Below, piece by piece: positions 33,149 to 44,400 of a stretch of DNA of 64,000 bases (positions within the stretch are counted from its first letter, which is position 1; every line of letters begins with the position of its first letter). The position numbers and the translations under genes are program-made. The notes under the pieces were generated by a model. That model was not told the origin of the DNA and did not search any database. It saw only the letters and a program-made list of their open reading frames with translations. Source of the DNA: Maricaulis sp965242785 (GTDB taxonomy: Bacteria > Pseudomonadota > Alphaproteobacteria > Caulobacterales > Maricaulaceae); the NCBI GenBank assembly GCA_965242785.1, contig CBDETA010000002.1, positions 124,001-188,000 on the forward strand, read 5' to 3'.

Positions 33149-35176
33149 ATGAGAAGCACCATGAAAAAGATTTTCCTGACGACCTCTGTCTCCGTCCTTG
33201 CTGCCGGTCTCGTCCTGCAGGCAGGCGCCTCGGCCCAGACCCTGGACTACACGATGATGAGCGAGCTGTTCGGCGAGCCGGTGACCGCCGGCGCCACCGG
33301 CGCGCCGCAGCGGGCCTCCGACGTTCCGGCAACGATGATCATCATCACCCAGGCCGATATCGAACGTTTCCCCGAATATGACGTGCCGGGCATTCTGCGC
33401 CACTATGCTGGCATCAATTTCAATCGCTATGGCTATGGCGACGGCCAGATCTCGATCCGCGGTGCCGCTACACCGTATTCGCCGCGCCTGCTGGTGCTGG
33501 TGAACGGCCGCGAGGTTTATCTGGACAGCTATGGCTATACGGCCTGGTCGACCCTGCCGGTGCAGCTGGAAGAGATCCAGCAGATCGAAGTGGTCAAGGG
33601 CGCCCAGTCGGCGCTGTACGGCTTCAACGCCGTTTCCGGCGTGGTCAACATCATCACCCGCAATCCGCAGCTGGAAGAATACGGCACGATGCGCGTGAAT
33701 GTGGACGACAATGGCGGCTATGATGCGGCCTTTGTCGCCGGCCACCAGTTTGGTGACCGCGCCGCCGTGCGGGTCAGCTACGGGCATGCAGAGACCAGCG
33801 AGCTGCCGCCTTATGCCGGCGGTATTGATGTTCAATCCCGTGCCATTCCGGACTATCAGCGCGAAACCGGTGCCATCGAGGGCCGCTTCCGGATCACCGA
33901 CAAGATCAATCTGATCGGTGAAGCCAGCTTTACCAATGTCGACGAGCTGGGCATGACCTCGGTCTACACCGCCGCGCGCGCCGTCTATGAACTGTCCTCC
34001 TATCTCGGCTCGATCGAGGCTGACACGGATTTCGGCTTCATCACCGCGACCGTCTACCGCAATGAGAGCGAGATCGAATATTCTTTCGGCCCGCTGAGCT
34101 CCTCGCTGACGACCTGGCGCATCCAGGACCTGTTCAAGATCGGCGCGAACGACACGTTCCGCATCAGCGCCGAGTTCCGCGAGGGCGAGACTGCCTCCTT
34201 CCCGGATCCGGGCAATGGCGATTTCGGCTATGAGTCCGCGGCCGTCTCGGTGATGTGGAACCACAAATTCTCCAACACGCTCGATCTGACCCTGGCCGGC
34301 CGCTATGACAGCGTCGACTGGAGCCGGGACGGTGCCCCCGCAGCGACCTACATCTTCACCCAGGATGACTATTCGGTCTCCTTCGAGGAGTTCTCCTACA
34401 ACGCCGCCCTGGTCTGGCGTCCGTCCTTCGGCGGCTCGGTCCGCGTGATGGCCGGCCGCGGCATCCAGGCGCCGACCTCTTTTGATATCGGCTTCGGCCT
34501 GCAGACCGTTGTCGGGACCATGCCGCTGATCCTGTCGGGCAATCCGGACATGGTGCCGTCCATCGTCGACAGCTATGAAATCGCCTATGACCGTGCGCTG
34601 AACCCGTCGGTCAACATGCGCGCCGCCGTGTTCCTGCAGGATACCTCGGATGTGCGCGGCCTGTTCGGCGTCTTCCCGGACGTGCTGCCGCCGGCCGCCG
34701 TCATCCCGACCCTGCTGTTCGACAATCGCGGCGACACCCAGACCAGCGGCGTCGAGCTGGGTCTGGAAAGCAATGCCTCCGGCCCCTGGAACTGGGATGT
34801 GAACTACACCTTCCAGCAGGTCGAGGATGAGCTGGAAGGCGTGTTCGGTCTGAACCACGTCCAGAGCTTTGAGGGCGCGACGCCGGAACACCTGTTCAAT
34901 GCCCATCTGGGCTGGACCGGAGGCCGGGTCACGCTTGATGGCTATCTCAACTATGTCTCCGAAACGACCAGCCCGTTCCAGGCCACTTTCGGTCTGCCCG
35001 CACAGGTCGATATCGGCAGCTACATGGCGATGTCCTTCCGCGGCGCCTATGCGCTGAGTGACCGGGTGTCGGTGTCGATGAGTGCCCAGAACGCCAATTT
35101 TGGCAGCGGTGAGGTCACCAATGTGAACACCGAAACCGAGCAGCGGGTCTGGTTCGGCCTGACCGGCCGCTTCTAG
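33149..35176 (+). CDS. TonB-dependent outer membrane receptor
   Basis: 675 residues; ATG 33149 and ATG 33161 both keep the signal peptide MKKIFLTTSVSVLAAGLVLQ. Plug domain: ATMIIITQADIERFPEYDVP, then QISIRGAATPYSPRLLVLVNGREVYLDS and IEVVKGAQSALYGFNAVSGVVNIITR, followed by a barrel ending in an aromatic residue (VWFGLTGRF). Probably takes up an iron chelate, a vitamin or a carbohydrate; which one cannot be seen. A hairpin terminator lies 10 bases after the stop. Co-transcribed with the YfiR-like gene (17-base gap). Confidence 0.92.
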   Translation: MRSTMKKIFLTTSVSVLAAGLVLQAGASAQTLDYTMMSELFGEPVTAGATGAPQRASDVPATMIIITQADIERFPEYDVPGILRHYAGINFNRYGYGDGQISIRGAATPYSPRLLVLVNGREVYLDSYGYTAWSTLPVQLEEIQQIEVVKGAQSALYGFNAVSGVVNIITRNPQLEEYGTMRVNVDDNGGYDAAFVAGHQFGDRAAVRVSYGHAETSELPPYAGGIDVQSRAIPDYQRETGAIEGRFRITDKINLIGEASFTNVDELGMTSVYTAARAVYELSSYLGSIEADTDFGFITATVYRNESEIEYSFGPLSSSLTTWRIQDLFKIGANDTFRISAEFREGETASFPDPGNGDFGYESAAVSVMWNHKFSNTLDLTLAGRYDSVDWSRDGAPAATYIFTQDDYSVSFEEFSYNAALVWRPSFGGSVRVMAGRGIQAPTSFDIGFGLQTVVGTMPLILSGNPDMVPSIVDSYEIAYDRALNPSVNMRAAVFLQDTSDVRGLFGVFPDVLPPAAVIPTLLFDNRGDTQTSGVELGLESNASGPWNWDVNYTFQQVEDELEGVFGLNHVQSFEGATPEHLFNAHLGWTGGRVTLDGYLNYVSETTSPFQATFGLPAQVDIGSYMAMSFRGAYALSDRVSVSMSAQNANFGSGEVTNVNTETEQRVWFGLTGRF

Positions 35177-35185
35177 AACGGGATG

Positions 35186-35218
35186 ACGGCCCGGCAAGCA
35201 CAGGCGATGCCGGGCCGT
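35186..35218 (+). terminator. Hairpin after the TonB-dependent receptor
   Basis: An 11-bp perfect stem (ACGGCCCGGCA at 35186-35196, TGCCGGGCCGT at 35208-35218) with an 11-base loop, starting 9 bases after the receptor stop. The following tract is TAACCCTG, so a classical T run is lacking; it may be an attenuator or Rho-independent site of modest strength. Separates the receptor from the chemoreceptor gene, which starts at 35296. Confidence 0.5.
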
Positions 35219-35295
35219 TAACCCTGATTTCAGCGATTCGGGCGGACGCTGGTCGGTGAGAAATTCCGGTTCGAAAAGCCGGCAGGAGAGATCAA

Positions 35296-36999
35296 ATGGG
35301 CAAGTCGCTTTTCCGCATCAACCTGACGATCGCGCAGTCCTTCGCTGTCGCGCCGATCGCGGCCATCATCGCCCTCATCGCGGTGGCGGGACTGGGCGCG
35401 TGGTCGCTGGAAGAAGGGTCTCACAACGGAGAGCGGGCGATCGAGGATCTCAACGCGGCGGTCGCCCTGACCGGGTTCAAGGCTCAGCTGGAAGTGATCA
35501 ATGGTGACGTGCTTGGCGTGGTCACGCAGCAGGCGGCGGGCATGGATGTCGATGTGGCCGCGGAATTCGAGGCTGTGGCGGGGCGCGTGGATGCGCTTTC
35601 GGCCGACCTTTCGACAATGCTGGAATCCGGCGCGACAGATCTGGCTGATCCGGAAATCATCAATGATCTGGTCGAGCAATTGGGGCTCTACAAGGATGCG
35701 CTGGACTTCGTCGGTCAGATGCTGGAACTGGACTTCGCCAGCTCTGTGGCTTTCCTGCAACCCTTCGACGCGGTATTCGACGAGATCAGCGGAGACCTTG
35801 AAGCCTTGGCCGAAGAGGGCGCTGCCCTGGCCCGCATGGATGCGGCTGCCACGCGCGAAGCGGCCCGCAACTCCGTCATTTTCTTTGTCGGCCTGACGCT
35901 GGTTGTGGGCCTGGCCCTGGCAGCCTTGGCCGTATTCTTCGGCCGCCGCACCGCCAAGTCGGTGCGCACGATTGCCCAGGCCACCGAAGTTCTCGCGACC
36001 GGTGACTACAGCCTCGACATCGAGGCGCTGGCCCGCAAGGACGAACTCGGTGCCGTGGTGGAAAGCCTCAAGCGCTTCCGCGACAATGGTATCAAGGCGG
36101 AGCAACTGGAAACGGAAACCCGCCAGCAGGCGGAGGCCAATGAGCGCCGTGCCGCCAAGCTGAACGAGCTGGCACGGTCCTTCGACGCTGATGTCACCGC
36201 GATGCTGAATGAAGTGAACGAAGCCTGCTCCGGCATGGCCGCCATCGCCGAGCAACTCTCCCAGTCTGCCACGGAAGGCTCGGCCCAGAGCGACATGATG
36301 GCAACGGCCGCATCAGAAGCGACCGCGAATGTCGAATCCGTCGCAGCAGCCTCCGAACAACTGACCGCGTCCATCGCCGAGGTGACCGAGCAGATCCAGG
36401 GCTCCTCCAACATGGCGGCCCAGGCCGATGAGCGCGCCAAGTCGGTGCGCGCCGTGGTCGACAATCTGGGCGCCGCGGCCCAGGAAATCGGCCATGTCGT
36501 GCAGCTGATCAATGACATCTCCGAACAGACCAACCTCTTGGCCCTGAACGCGACCATCGAGGCCGCGCGCGCCGGTGAAGCCGGCAAGGGCTTTGCGGTT
36601 GTCGCGTCGGAAGTGAAATCGCTGGCAGCCCAGACCGCCAAGGCCACGGATGATATTCGCGACCAGATCAATGCGATCCAGGAAGCCGCTGCGTCGTCTT
36701 CCGCTTCGATCGAGGATGTCACCCGCGCCGTCGGCGAAATCAGCCGCTCCGCTTCCGCCATCGCCGCGGCTGCGGAAGAGCAGAGCGCCTCGACCCGCGA
36801 AATCTCCTCCTCGGTTTCCCACGCCGCCTCCAGCGCGCGTTCGGTGTCGGACAATGTCGGCCTGGTGTCGCGTTCGGCCCGGCAGACCGGCGAGGCCTCA
36901 CAGGACGTGCTCTCCGCGGTGCGCACCGTGTCCGAGCGTGCCGAACGGCTCAATTCCACTGTCACCAACTTCCTCAATGAGGTTCGCGAGGCCGGCTGA
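35296..36999 (+). CDS. Methyl-accepting chemotaxis protein
   Basis: 567 residues. Membrane segment 1 at about 14-37 (IAQSFAVAPIAAIIALIAVA), a periplasmic four-helix-bundle-like region rich in acidic residues (to about 190), segment 2 at about 194-215 (IFFVGLTLVVGLALAALAVF), HAMP domain and a cytoplasmic coiled coil with the invariant signalling tip QTNLLALNATIEAARAGEAG (residues about 408-430), FAVVASEVKSLA and a final NEVREAG. No C-terminal pentapeptide for CheR/CheB docking is visible. Adjacent to the YfiR-TBDR pair, it may sense the receptor's ligand. A strong terminator follows. Confidence 0.95.
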   Translation: MGKSLFRINLTIAQSFAVAPIAAIIALIAVAGLGAWSLEEGSHNGERAIEDLNAAVALTGFKAQLEVINGDVLGVVTQQAAGMDVDVAAEFEAVAGRVDALSADLSTMLESGATDLADPEIINDLVEQLGLYKDALDFVGQMLELDFASSVAFLQPFDAVFDEISGDLEALAEEGAALARMDAAATREAARNSVIFFVGLTLVVGLALAALAVFFGRRTAKSVRTIAQATEVLATGDYSLDIEALARKDELGAVVESLKRFRDNGIKAEQLETETRQQAEANERRAAKLNELARSFDADVTAMLNEVNEACSGMAAIAEQLSQSATEGSAQSDMMATAASEATANVESVAAASEQLTASIAEVTEQIQGSSNMAAQADERAKSVRAVVDNLGAAAQEIGHVVQLINDISEQTNLLALNATIEAARAGEAGKGFAVVASEVKSLAAQTAKATDDIRDQINAIQEAAASSSASIEDVTRAVGEISRSASAIAAAAEEQSASTREISSSVSHAASSARSVSDNVGLVSRSARQTGEASQDVLSAVRTVSERAERLNSTVTNFLNEVREAG

Positions 37000-37031
37000 T
37001 CTCTCCCCCCTTGATGTCGCCTTGCAACGAA

Positions 37032-37076
37032 GAAGGCCCGGACCGCTCTCCCCCTCAGGTCCGGGCCTTCATTTTA
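37032..37076 (+). terminator. Rho-independent terminator of the chemoreceptor
   Basis: A perfect 12-bp stem (GAAGGCCCGGAC at 37032-37043 and GTCCGGGCCTTC at 37059-37070), loop of 15 bases, followed by ATTTTATT. It lies 33 bases after the mcp stop, between it and the convergent hydrolase gene, whose stop is at 37096, so it may work in both directions. Confidence 0.85.
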
Positions 37077-37095
37077 TTGGAGGAATAGCGCGGCC

Positions 37096-38148
37096 TCAGC
37101 GCGGCTCCGAGCCTTCGCCCAGGATGGCCTGGCTGAGCACGCCGGTCTGGGCCATGCGCTGCAGGGTGGGCGAGGCGGCAAAGGCGGTGTGGTTGGTGAA
37201 GCCGCCATCGGTCAGCTCTGTCAGGTCGATAACGGTGATCCCCATCGCCTCGAGCACATCCTGCTGTGCGCCAATGCCCAGCAGTGTGCGGCGGCCGCCG
37301 CGCAGCTGGTCGGACAGGCGAAGGGCCAGGTCGCGCTGTGAGGTGAAGATCACGAAATGCTCGGGCGGCTGGCTCAGGCTTTCGAACTGTGCGCGAAACA
37401 CATCCAGATCGATGTCCGGCGAGGCCAGGACCACGGTGTCGATATGGTCCAGCACATCATGGCGGCCGGTCTGCGAGAGCTGGCGCAGGGCCTCCATCGT
37501 CACCAGCGAGCCCATGGAATGCGCCAGAAGGATGATCGACCGGCTTTCGCGCTGCGACAGCAGGGTCAGCGTTTCCACCAGACCGTCGCGCGCGAACAGG
37601 GCGCTGTCGCGGTCGTAGAGATAGGCCGGGATCTGGCCCGCCGACGGCCAGGAATAGTGCACGGCCGCATTCAGCACGCCGAAATCATTGAGGATCTGGG
37701 CATTGAGATAGAGACCGTCGGAAAACGGTGTGTTGAAGCCGTGCACGAACAGGAAGACCTCCCGCTCGGGAAAGGCGATGGCGGCCAGCCGGGCGTCCAG
37801 CGAGCGGGTGAAGTCCGCGGCAGTGGGCAGGTCTTCCCAGCTTGCCAGACCAAATTCGTGCCGCGGGTCCGGGCGGCGGCCGGGAGTTTCGATCCGGCCG
37901 GGCAGGCGGTCATGCGGCACCCAAACCTCGGCCAGGGCAAAGCTGAGTGTCGCGGCTCGACCGGGCCCGAACCGGTCCTCGGTTCGCATGGCGGGCGCGC
38001 GCGATGTCACGACATGGATCGCATGCCGCTGCCCGGACGCGTGACCCGGCTCGATCAGGGGCAGAAGCGCCGGTTGGCTGGCACATGCGGACAGCATCAG
38101 CGCGGCAGACAGCGCTGGGACCAGAAAACGGCAAAAGGGAAGGGGCAT
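37096..38148 (-). CDS. Alpha/beta-hydrolase lipoprotein (DUF900 type)
   Basis: 350 residues from ATG 38146-38148; a longer frame extends upstream, but this start creates the lipoprotein signal MPLPFCRFLVPALSAALMLSAC. DUF900-type fold: VFLFVHGFNTPFSDGLYLNA (oxyanion region), SIILLAHSMGSLVTMEALRQ with the nucleophile Ser in GHSMG-like AHSMGS, and VLASPDIDLDVF containing the acid. A likely lipase/esterase exported to the envelope. C-terminus is acidic. Nothing about the substrate can be read. Faces a 305-base promoter region before the autotransporter. Confidence 0.85.
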   Translation of the reverse strand: MPLPFCRFLVPALSAALMLSACASQPALLPLIEPGHASGQRHAIHVVTSRAPAMRTEDRFGPGRAATLSFALAEVWVPHDRLPGRIETPGRRPDPRHEFGLASWEDLPTAADFTRSLDARLAAIAFPEREVFLFVHGFNTPFSDGLYLNAQILNDFGVLNAAVHYSWPSAGQIPAYLYDRDSALFARDGLVETLTLLSQRESRSIILLAHSMGSLVTMEALRQLSQTGRHDVLDHIDTVVLASPDIDLDVFRAQFESLSQPPEHFVIFTSQRDLALRLSDQLRGGRRTLLGIGAQQDVLEAMGITVIDLTELTDGGFTNHTAFAASPTLQRMAQTGVLSQAILGEGSEPR

Positions 38149-38453
38149 GCACGGCCTCCGCAGCGAGCCTTGATCCTTGGCCTGTTCGACTGGCCGGTTC
38201 AAGACCAGCGGGGCTGCGACACGCGCATGGCGCAGATTTTTTCTTTCCTGCTCCATCAACGGGGTTTGCGTGGCAGGGCAAGAAAAGGCGCGTGAAGCCT
38301 GTGGGGCGCTGCCCGTTTTGCACGACGTTGTCAGACTTGTTGCATCTGAAACCAAATGCTACCGAACGGAAAAGCTCGAAATGTCGAGTTCATTTTTAAA
38401 CTTAGAGTTTCAAAGGCTTGCGTAGCCGCCCTTGGGGCGGCCCTGGGGGGGAT
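38149..38453. promoter_or_regulatory. Divergent intergenic region before the autotransporter, with hairpin at the ribosome-binding site
   Basis: 305 bases without a gene. The right half (38340-38420) is conspicuously AT-rich (GTTCATTTTTAAACTTAGAG) and probably holds the promoter. GCCGCCC at 38425-38431 pairs with GGGCGGC at 38435-38441 in a perfect 7-bp stem; the run of G's at 38444-38450 directly afterwards is the ribosome-binding site for ATG 38454. A stem this close to the site could hide or expose it. Confidence 0.5.
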
Positions 38454-41400
38454 ATGCGCACTGAATCGTCTCGTTCGACCGTGTCTGCGGTCGGGGCATC
38501 CGGCTTGGTTTCCAAGGATTTTCGGCACGCGTTCGGACTGCTGCTGTTGACGTCGACAGCGCTGACCTTGCCCACTGTTGCCTGGGCCGACGACCTGCCG
38601 GTTCCGGAACGCCAGACCGTCGTCGACGGCAATCGGGGCGGGGTGGAAAACACGCATCAGGCCGCGGACGGCCACTCTCCTGGCTGTGGTTGGACCTGCT
38701 ATGGCCGCGATGGCGGACCCGGCGCCAATTCTGCTTCTGTCGGCTTCCGCTTGAACGCGAATGCGCAAATCCGACCGGATTATGGGTTTGGCGTGCACGC
38801 CTTCACGGCCGGCGGCAATGGCGGCAACGGCAATGACGGTGACGGGGATGGCGGCGAAGGCGGTCATGGCGGCTATGTCGTCATCGACGACCATGCTTCG
38901 GTCGTCGCGGCCGGTTCGACGCTGAAGTTTTTGGGCATCCCGCTTGTCGTCGGCGGCGTGGGTATCCATGCCGAAAGCCGGGGCGGCCATGGCGGTCGCG
39001 GAGACTATCACGGCGCCACGCAGGATGGCGGTCGGGGTGGCGATGGTGGCCATGCCGGCAATGTGTTCATCGAGTCGCACAGCACCATCACGCTGAATGG
39101 TGATCGCGGGGGCGATTTCGATTCACGCGACGGTTATGCGGACATGTTCGCCAATGTGGGCATCCAGGGCGTAGCCGCGGGCGGAAACGGCGGTTATGGG
39201 CGCCGCGAGGAGCGTGGTGGTCACGGCGGTCACGGCGCCAATATCTACATCACGACCGGACAGTCTTCGCGCATCTTTGCATCCACGGCGGGCGTGTTCG
39301 CATTCAGCCAGGGCGGAAATGGAAATGATGCCGAAGGATGGGGGCATCAGGCCAAACCGGGCGGAAACGGCGGTGAGGGGCGCTCTATCTTCATCACCCA
39401 GAATGGCGAATCGCTGGGACTTGGACACGCCTATGGTGCCGGGACCCAGCGCGTCGTCCGTTTCGCACCCGCCGGAGGCGGTTTCTTTTACCTGACCGGA
39501 CCAAGCGGCATTTTTGCCCAGAGTCAGGGTGGACGCGGCGGTCGCGGCGGCGAGGCGGCTTTCGACTCCGGTCGCGGCGGCCAGGGCGGCCGAGCCGGCC
39601 AGGTCGGGATCACGCTGAATGGCAAGATTGAAGGATTCCACACCGGCATCACGGCGCGGAGTTTCGGGGGTGACGGGGGCAATGCCGGTCAGATCACCTT
39701 CGGCACGGCTGCGCAAGGTGGCGCCGCTGGCAATGGTGGCCACGTCAATGTGACGGTCAATGGCAGCATTCTCGATTCCGGCCTTGGCGTGGTGGCCTGG
39801 AGCAAGGGGGGCGCGGCAGGTGCGTCGGGCGAAACCACCTTTATCGGTGCCGGGCGCTCGGCCCGGGTGGGCGGCAATGGCGGCTATGTCGTGGTCGAGG
39901 TTGGCGCCGAAGGTCTGGTCTCGGCGCAGTCGGTGGGCATTCTGGCGCTCAGCGAAGGTGGCCGCGGTGGTCATGGTGGCGAAGGCGCGACCATCGGCGG
40001 CGGCGGTGACGGGGGTCTGGGCGGCAATGCCGGCGATGTCACCGTGCACAATCGCGGACGCATCACCGATGCGCGCGATGCCGGGATCCTGGCCGTGTCC
40101 CGGGGCGGCGGCGGTGGCCATGGTGCCAGCGGCGGCTGGATCGGCGGCGGCGCCGGCGATGGCGGCGCGGGCGGCAATGGCGGTGGGACCGTCACGGTCA
40201 GCAATTCCGGCCTCATCGTGGGCGGCGGCATTCGCGCCCAATCGATCGGTGGTGATGGTGGCGACGGCGCCGGGGCCTTCGGCCTTGTCTTCGCGCTGGG
40301 CGGGACGGGCGGCAAGGGCGGCGATGGTGGCCGGGTTCGCGTCGACACCGCGGCCGGCTCGCTGATCTCGACCCAGTTTAATGAACGTCACGGGATTGTG
40401 GCCCAGTCGATTGGCGGTGGCGGCGGCAATGGTGGCCATGCGGTCGCCGCAGGCGGGTCATTTCAGGTTGCTGTAGGCGGGCGCGGCGGTGGCGGCGGCG
40501 ACGGGGATGATGTCCGCGTCGAACACCGCGGCCGCATTCATGTCCGCGGACAGGACAGCCGTGGGATCTATGCCCAGTCTGTCGGTGGTGGCGGCGGTAA
40601 TGGCGGTTTCGCCGTGGCCGTACAGGTGGGCGGTGCCGGATCCCTGGCGATCGGCGGGGCCGGCGGCCGGGGCGGTGACGGGCAGGCGGTCGATGTCGTC
40701 ACCCATGCCGGCTCGACGATCCGCACGGATGGCCTGCGCAGTGCGGGTATTCACGCCCAATCGATCGGCGGCGGTGGCGGCAATGGTGCCCTGGCGGTCA
40801 GTGCGGGCCTCGGCGGCCCCCTGAGCCTGGCCTTCGGCGGCGCTGGCGGTGATGGCGGCGATGGCGGACGGGTTGCCGTCGCGTCAGCCGGCGACATCCT
40901 GACCCATGGTGCCGACTCCGGCGCGATCTTCGCCCAGTCCGTGGGCGGCGGTGGTGGCAGCGGGGGTCTCGCCGTGGCCGTCAATGTGCCCTTGACCCCG
41001 GGCATTCCCTTCAGTGCGGCGCTGGCCTTCGGCGGGTCAGGTGGATCTGGGGGCAATGGTGGCCTGGTTTCGGCGGCCTCGAGCGGGAATGTCTGGACGC
41101 TTGGTGACCGATCGGACGCCCTGTTCGCGCAGTCCATCGGGGGTGGTGGCGGCGCCGGCAACGGTGCCATCGGCGTCAGCGGCGCGCTCAGCCTGTCCTT
41201 CGGGGGCAGCGGCGGCGGTGGCGGCGCCGGCGGAGAGGTTCGGGTCAACCAGGACCGCGAGCTGGTCACCTTCGGGGCCCGTTCGCGCGGGCTGGTTGCC
41301 CAATCCGTTGGCGGCGGCGGCGGCGATGGCGGTTATGCCTTCACCTGGGCCGGCATGGGCGCGGATACAGCGCTGGCCTTCAGCCTGGGCGGCCGCGGTG

Positions 41401-44400
41401 GCACGGGCGGACGCGGCGGCAATGTCAGCGTCAACGTGGGTCAGGGCAGTTCGGAAACCGTTCCGGGTTTGAGATCCACCATCTTCACAGCGGGCAGCCA
41501 GTCCAATGCTGTTCTGGTCCAGTCGGTGGGCGGCGGTGGTGGCTCCGGCGGCCGCTCGATCGCGATCAGTGCCAGCAGTGGCGGATATTCCGGCGCGGTC
41601 AGCATCGGTGGCAGTGGCGGCAGCGGCGGCCATGGGGGCCAGGTCAGCCTGACAGCGGACGGGCATATCGAAACCCAGGGGACGCGGTCGGACGCCTTCC
41701 TGATCCAGTCGATCGGCGGCGGTGGCGGTGTGGCCGGTGACGCGCTGGGGATTGCCGGCGGTACCGGGGTGTCGCTGGGCTTCAGCATTGGCGGCTCCGG
41801 TGGATCGGCCAGTCATGGCGGTGCCGTGTCCTTCCGCGGCGGTGACCTGCTCTTCACCCTGACGCGCGGGCAAAACGCGCGCGGGATCGTGACGCAGTCC
41901 ATCGGCGGTGGCGGTGGCGCCGGCGGCAATGCGGTCAGCGTGGCCGGCTCGGTTTCACCGGTTCCAGTGACCGGATCCTTTGCGCTGGGCGGCAGCGGCG
42001 GAGGCGGCGGCAATGGCGGTCGCGTGGACCTCGACCTCGGCCGCAGCCATGTGGAAACCCACGGTGCTGGTTCATTGGGTGTGGTGGCCCAGTCGATTGG
42101 CGGCGGTGGCGGCGCTGGAGGCAACGCGACTGCCGGAGCGATCTCGATCGGCATTCCGGTGGACACGCAAGGCAATAGCGCTGCGCTGGCGGTCTCCCTG
42201 GCACTGGGCGGTGCCGGTGGTCAGGGCGGCCAGGGCGGCGTGGTCGATGTGAACTCGGATGCCCGGCTCCTGACCTATGGAGCCAGAGCGTCGGCCCTGG
42301 TGGCCCAGTCCATCGGTGGTGGCGGCGGAGAAGGCGGGAACACCTATGGCCTGTCCGGTGCGGTTGGCCGGGGCAGCCTGGCCATCGCAACCAGTGTCGG
42401 TGGTACCGGCGGACGCGGCGGCGATGGCGGAGCCGTGACGCTTCATTCCCTCGGCAACTCCATGATCACCACAGTGGGCGACCTGGCGAGCGGTGTGATC
42501 CTGCAATCGATCGGCGGCGGGGGCGGCATCGGCGGCAATGCGTTCAGCGGTGCCGGGTCGGTCGGAACCGGAGGCGCCAGCAAGGGTGGTCTTGCGATCA
42601 GCCTGACTACGGCCGTTGGTGGTCGCGGCGGGGTCGGTGGCGTTGGCGGCAATGTCGTCTACGACATGGCCGGGCTGATCGATACCCACGGAACGCGTGC
42701 ACATGGCGTGCTGGCCCAGTCCATCGGTGGCGGCGGGGGCGCCGGCGGTGCATCCACCAGCATGGCGCTGTCCGGCGCTATCGGCAGCAGTGGCCAGGGA
42801 TCCCCGGCCAATGACGGCCTCGCCTATTCGGTGAGTCTCTCCATCGGCGGCTCTGGGGGGGCAGGCAATCGCGGTGGCGATGTGACTTTCACCGGCCGGG
42901 CGGGGAGCGGTATTCTCACGCGTGGCGACCAGTCCTATGGCGTCTCGCTGCAATCCATTGGCGGCGGTGGCGGCGAAGGCGGAGATGCCCGCGCCATCAC
43001 GTTCAGCGGCAGCCTCAATCCGGGCAATCCGGGCGATCCGCCCGCCGGTGGCAGCGACCCGGACACGCCTCCGGGTGTGGACGAACAGCCGCGCATTCCC
43101 TGCACCAATCCTGAAGACGGCAAGGTTGTACCGACAAGCTGCAGCCTGGCCATTTCGATCGGGGGATCGGGTGGCAGCGGAGGCGTGGGCGGAACCGTTA
43201 CCGGCCGCTTCTCCGGTGGCATCGAAACCCGGGGCGACCTGGCGTATGCTGTGGTCGCACAATCGATCGGCGGCGGTGGCGGCGCAGGCGGTGCGTCTGC
43301 CAGCCGGACGATCAATGGCCCGAATGCGGACGGCATGGCGATCAGCATCGGCGGACGCGGCGGGTCGGGCAATCATGGCGGCACCGTCGATCTCAGCTTT
43401 GCCGGTAGCAGCCGGGTGCTGACGACGGGCCACGGCTCGCACGGTGTCTTCGCCCAGTCCGTCGGCGGAGGTGGTGGCATTGGCGGCGCCTCGGGCGCCA
43501 CCAGCAATGCCGACATCGTCAATCTGGACGATGACATCGCACCGAATCCGGCGATTCCGCAGGGCGGTCCGGGCGGCGGTCTGACCGTCGGGGGCTTCGG
43601 CGGATCCGCCGGGGATGGCGGACGTGTTTCCGTGTCCATCGATGCCATCAGCGGAACCGGCTTCAGCGTGAGCACCCTGGGGAACTCTGCCCACGGCGTG
43701 TTCGCGCAATCGATTGGCGGTGGCGGCGGCACCGGCGGTGTGGCCGAATCCGATGCCGACATGCAGTTTGCCATCGGCGGCTTTGGTGGCGCCGCGGGTG
43801 ATGGGGGCGTCATCGACATCACCCATGCCGGCTGGATCCACACCAGTGGTGAGGGTTCGCACGGCCTGTTCGCCCAATCCGTCGGCGGCGGCGGTGGCAG
43901 TGGCGGCGATGCCTCTGGTGATGACCCGGCATTGACCGAAGTCCTGCTGGAGCCGACAGCCTTCCGGGCCAAGCTGCAGATCGGCGGCTGGGGCGGTGCA
44001 CGCGGCGATGGCGGGGACATTACCGTGCGTCAGACAGGCGGCATCTTCACCCTCGGCGACCGGGCCTTCGGTATCCTGGCCCAGTCGATTGGCGGCGGTG
44101 GCGGCCAAATGGGCGCGGGCGACCTGACCGAAGTCGTCGGCCATATCGAAAACAGTCTGGCGGTCGACCTGACCAGCGCAGCCGGCAATGGGGGTGACAT
44201 CGACATCACCCTGTCCGATGGCGCGCAGATCCGGACCCAGGGGCGCGGGGCGCACGGGATTGTCGCCCAGTCCATTGGCGGCGGCGGCGGCCTGATCGAC
44301 ACAACGGATCAGTCACGCGTGACGATCAACCGGGATGTCCGGGCGGGTCGTTCGCCACTGGGCCTCGGCGAAGCACTGAGCCTGCGCGGCGGAGATGTGA

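Noticed and set aside
42072..44255. 727-residue minus-strand open frame inside the autotransporter
   Set aside because: Ala/Asp/Gly shadow of glycine-rich repeats; no start site or homology.
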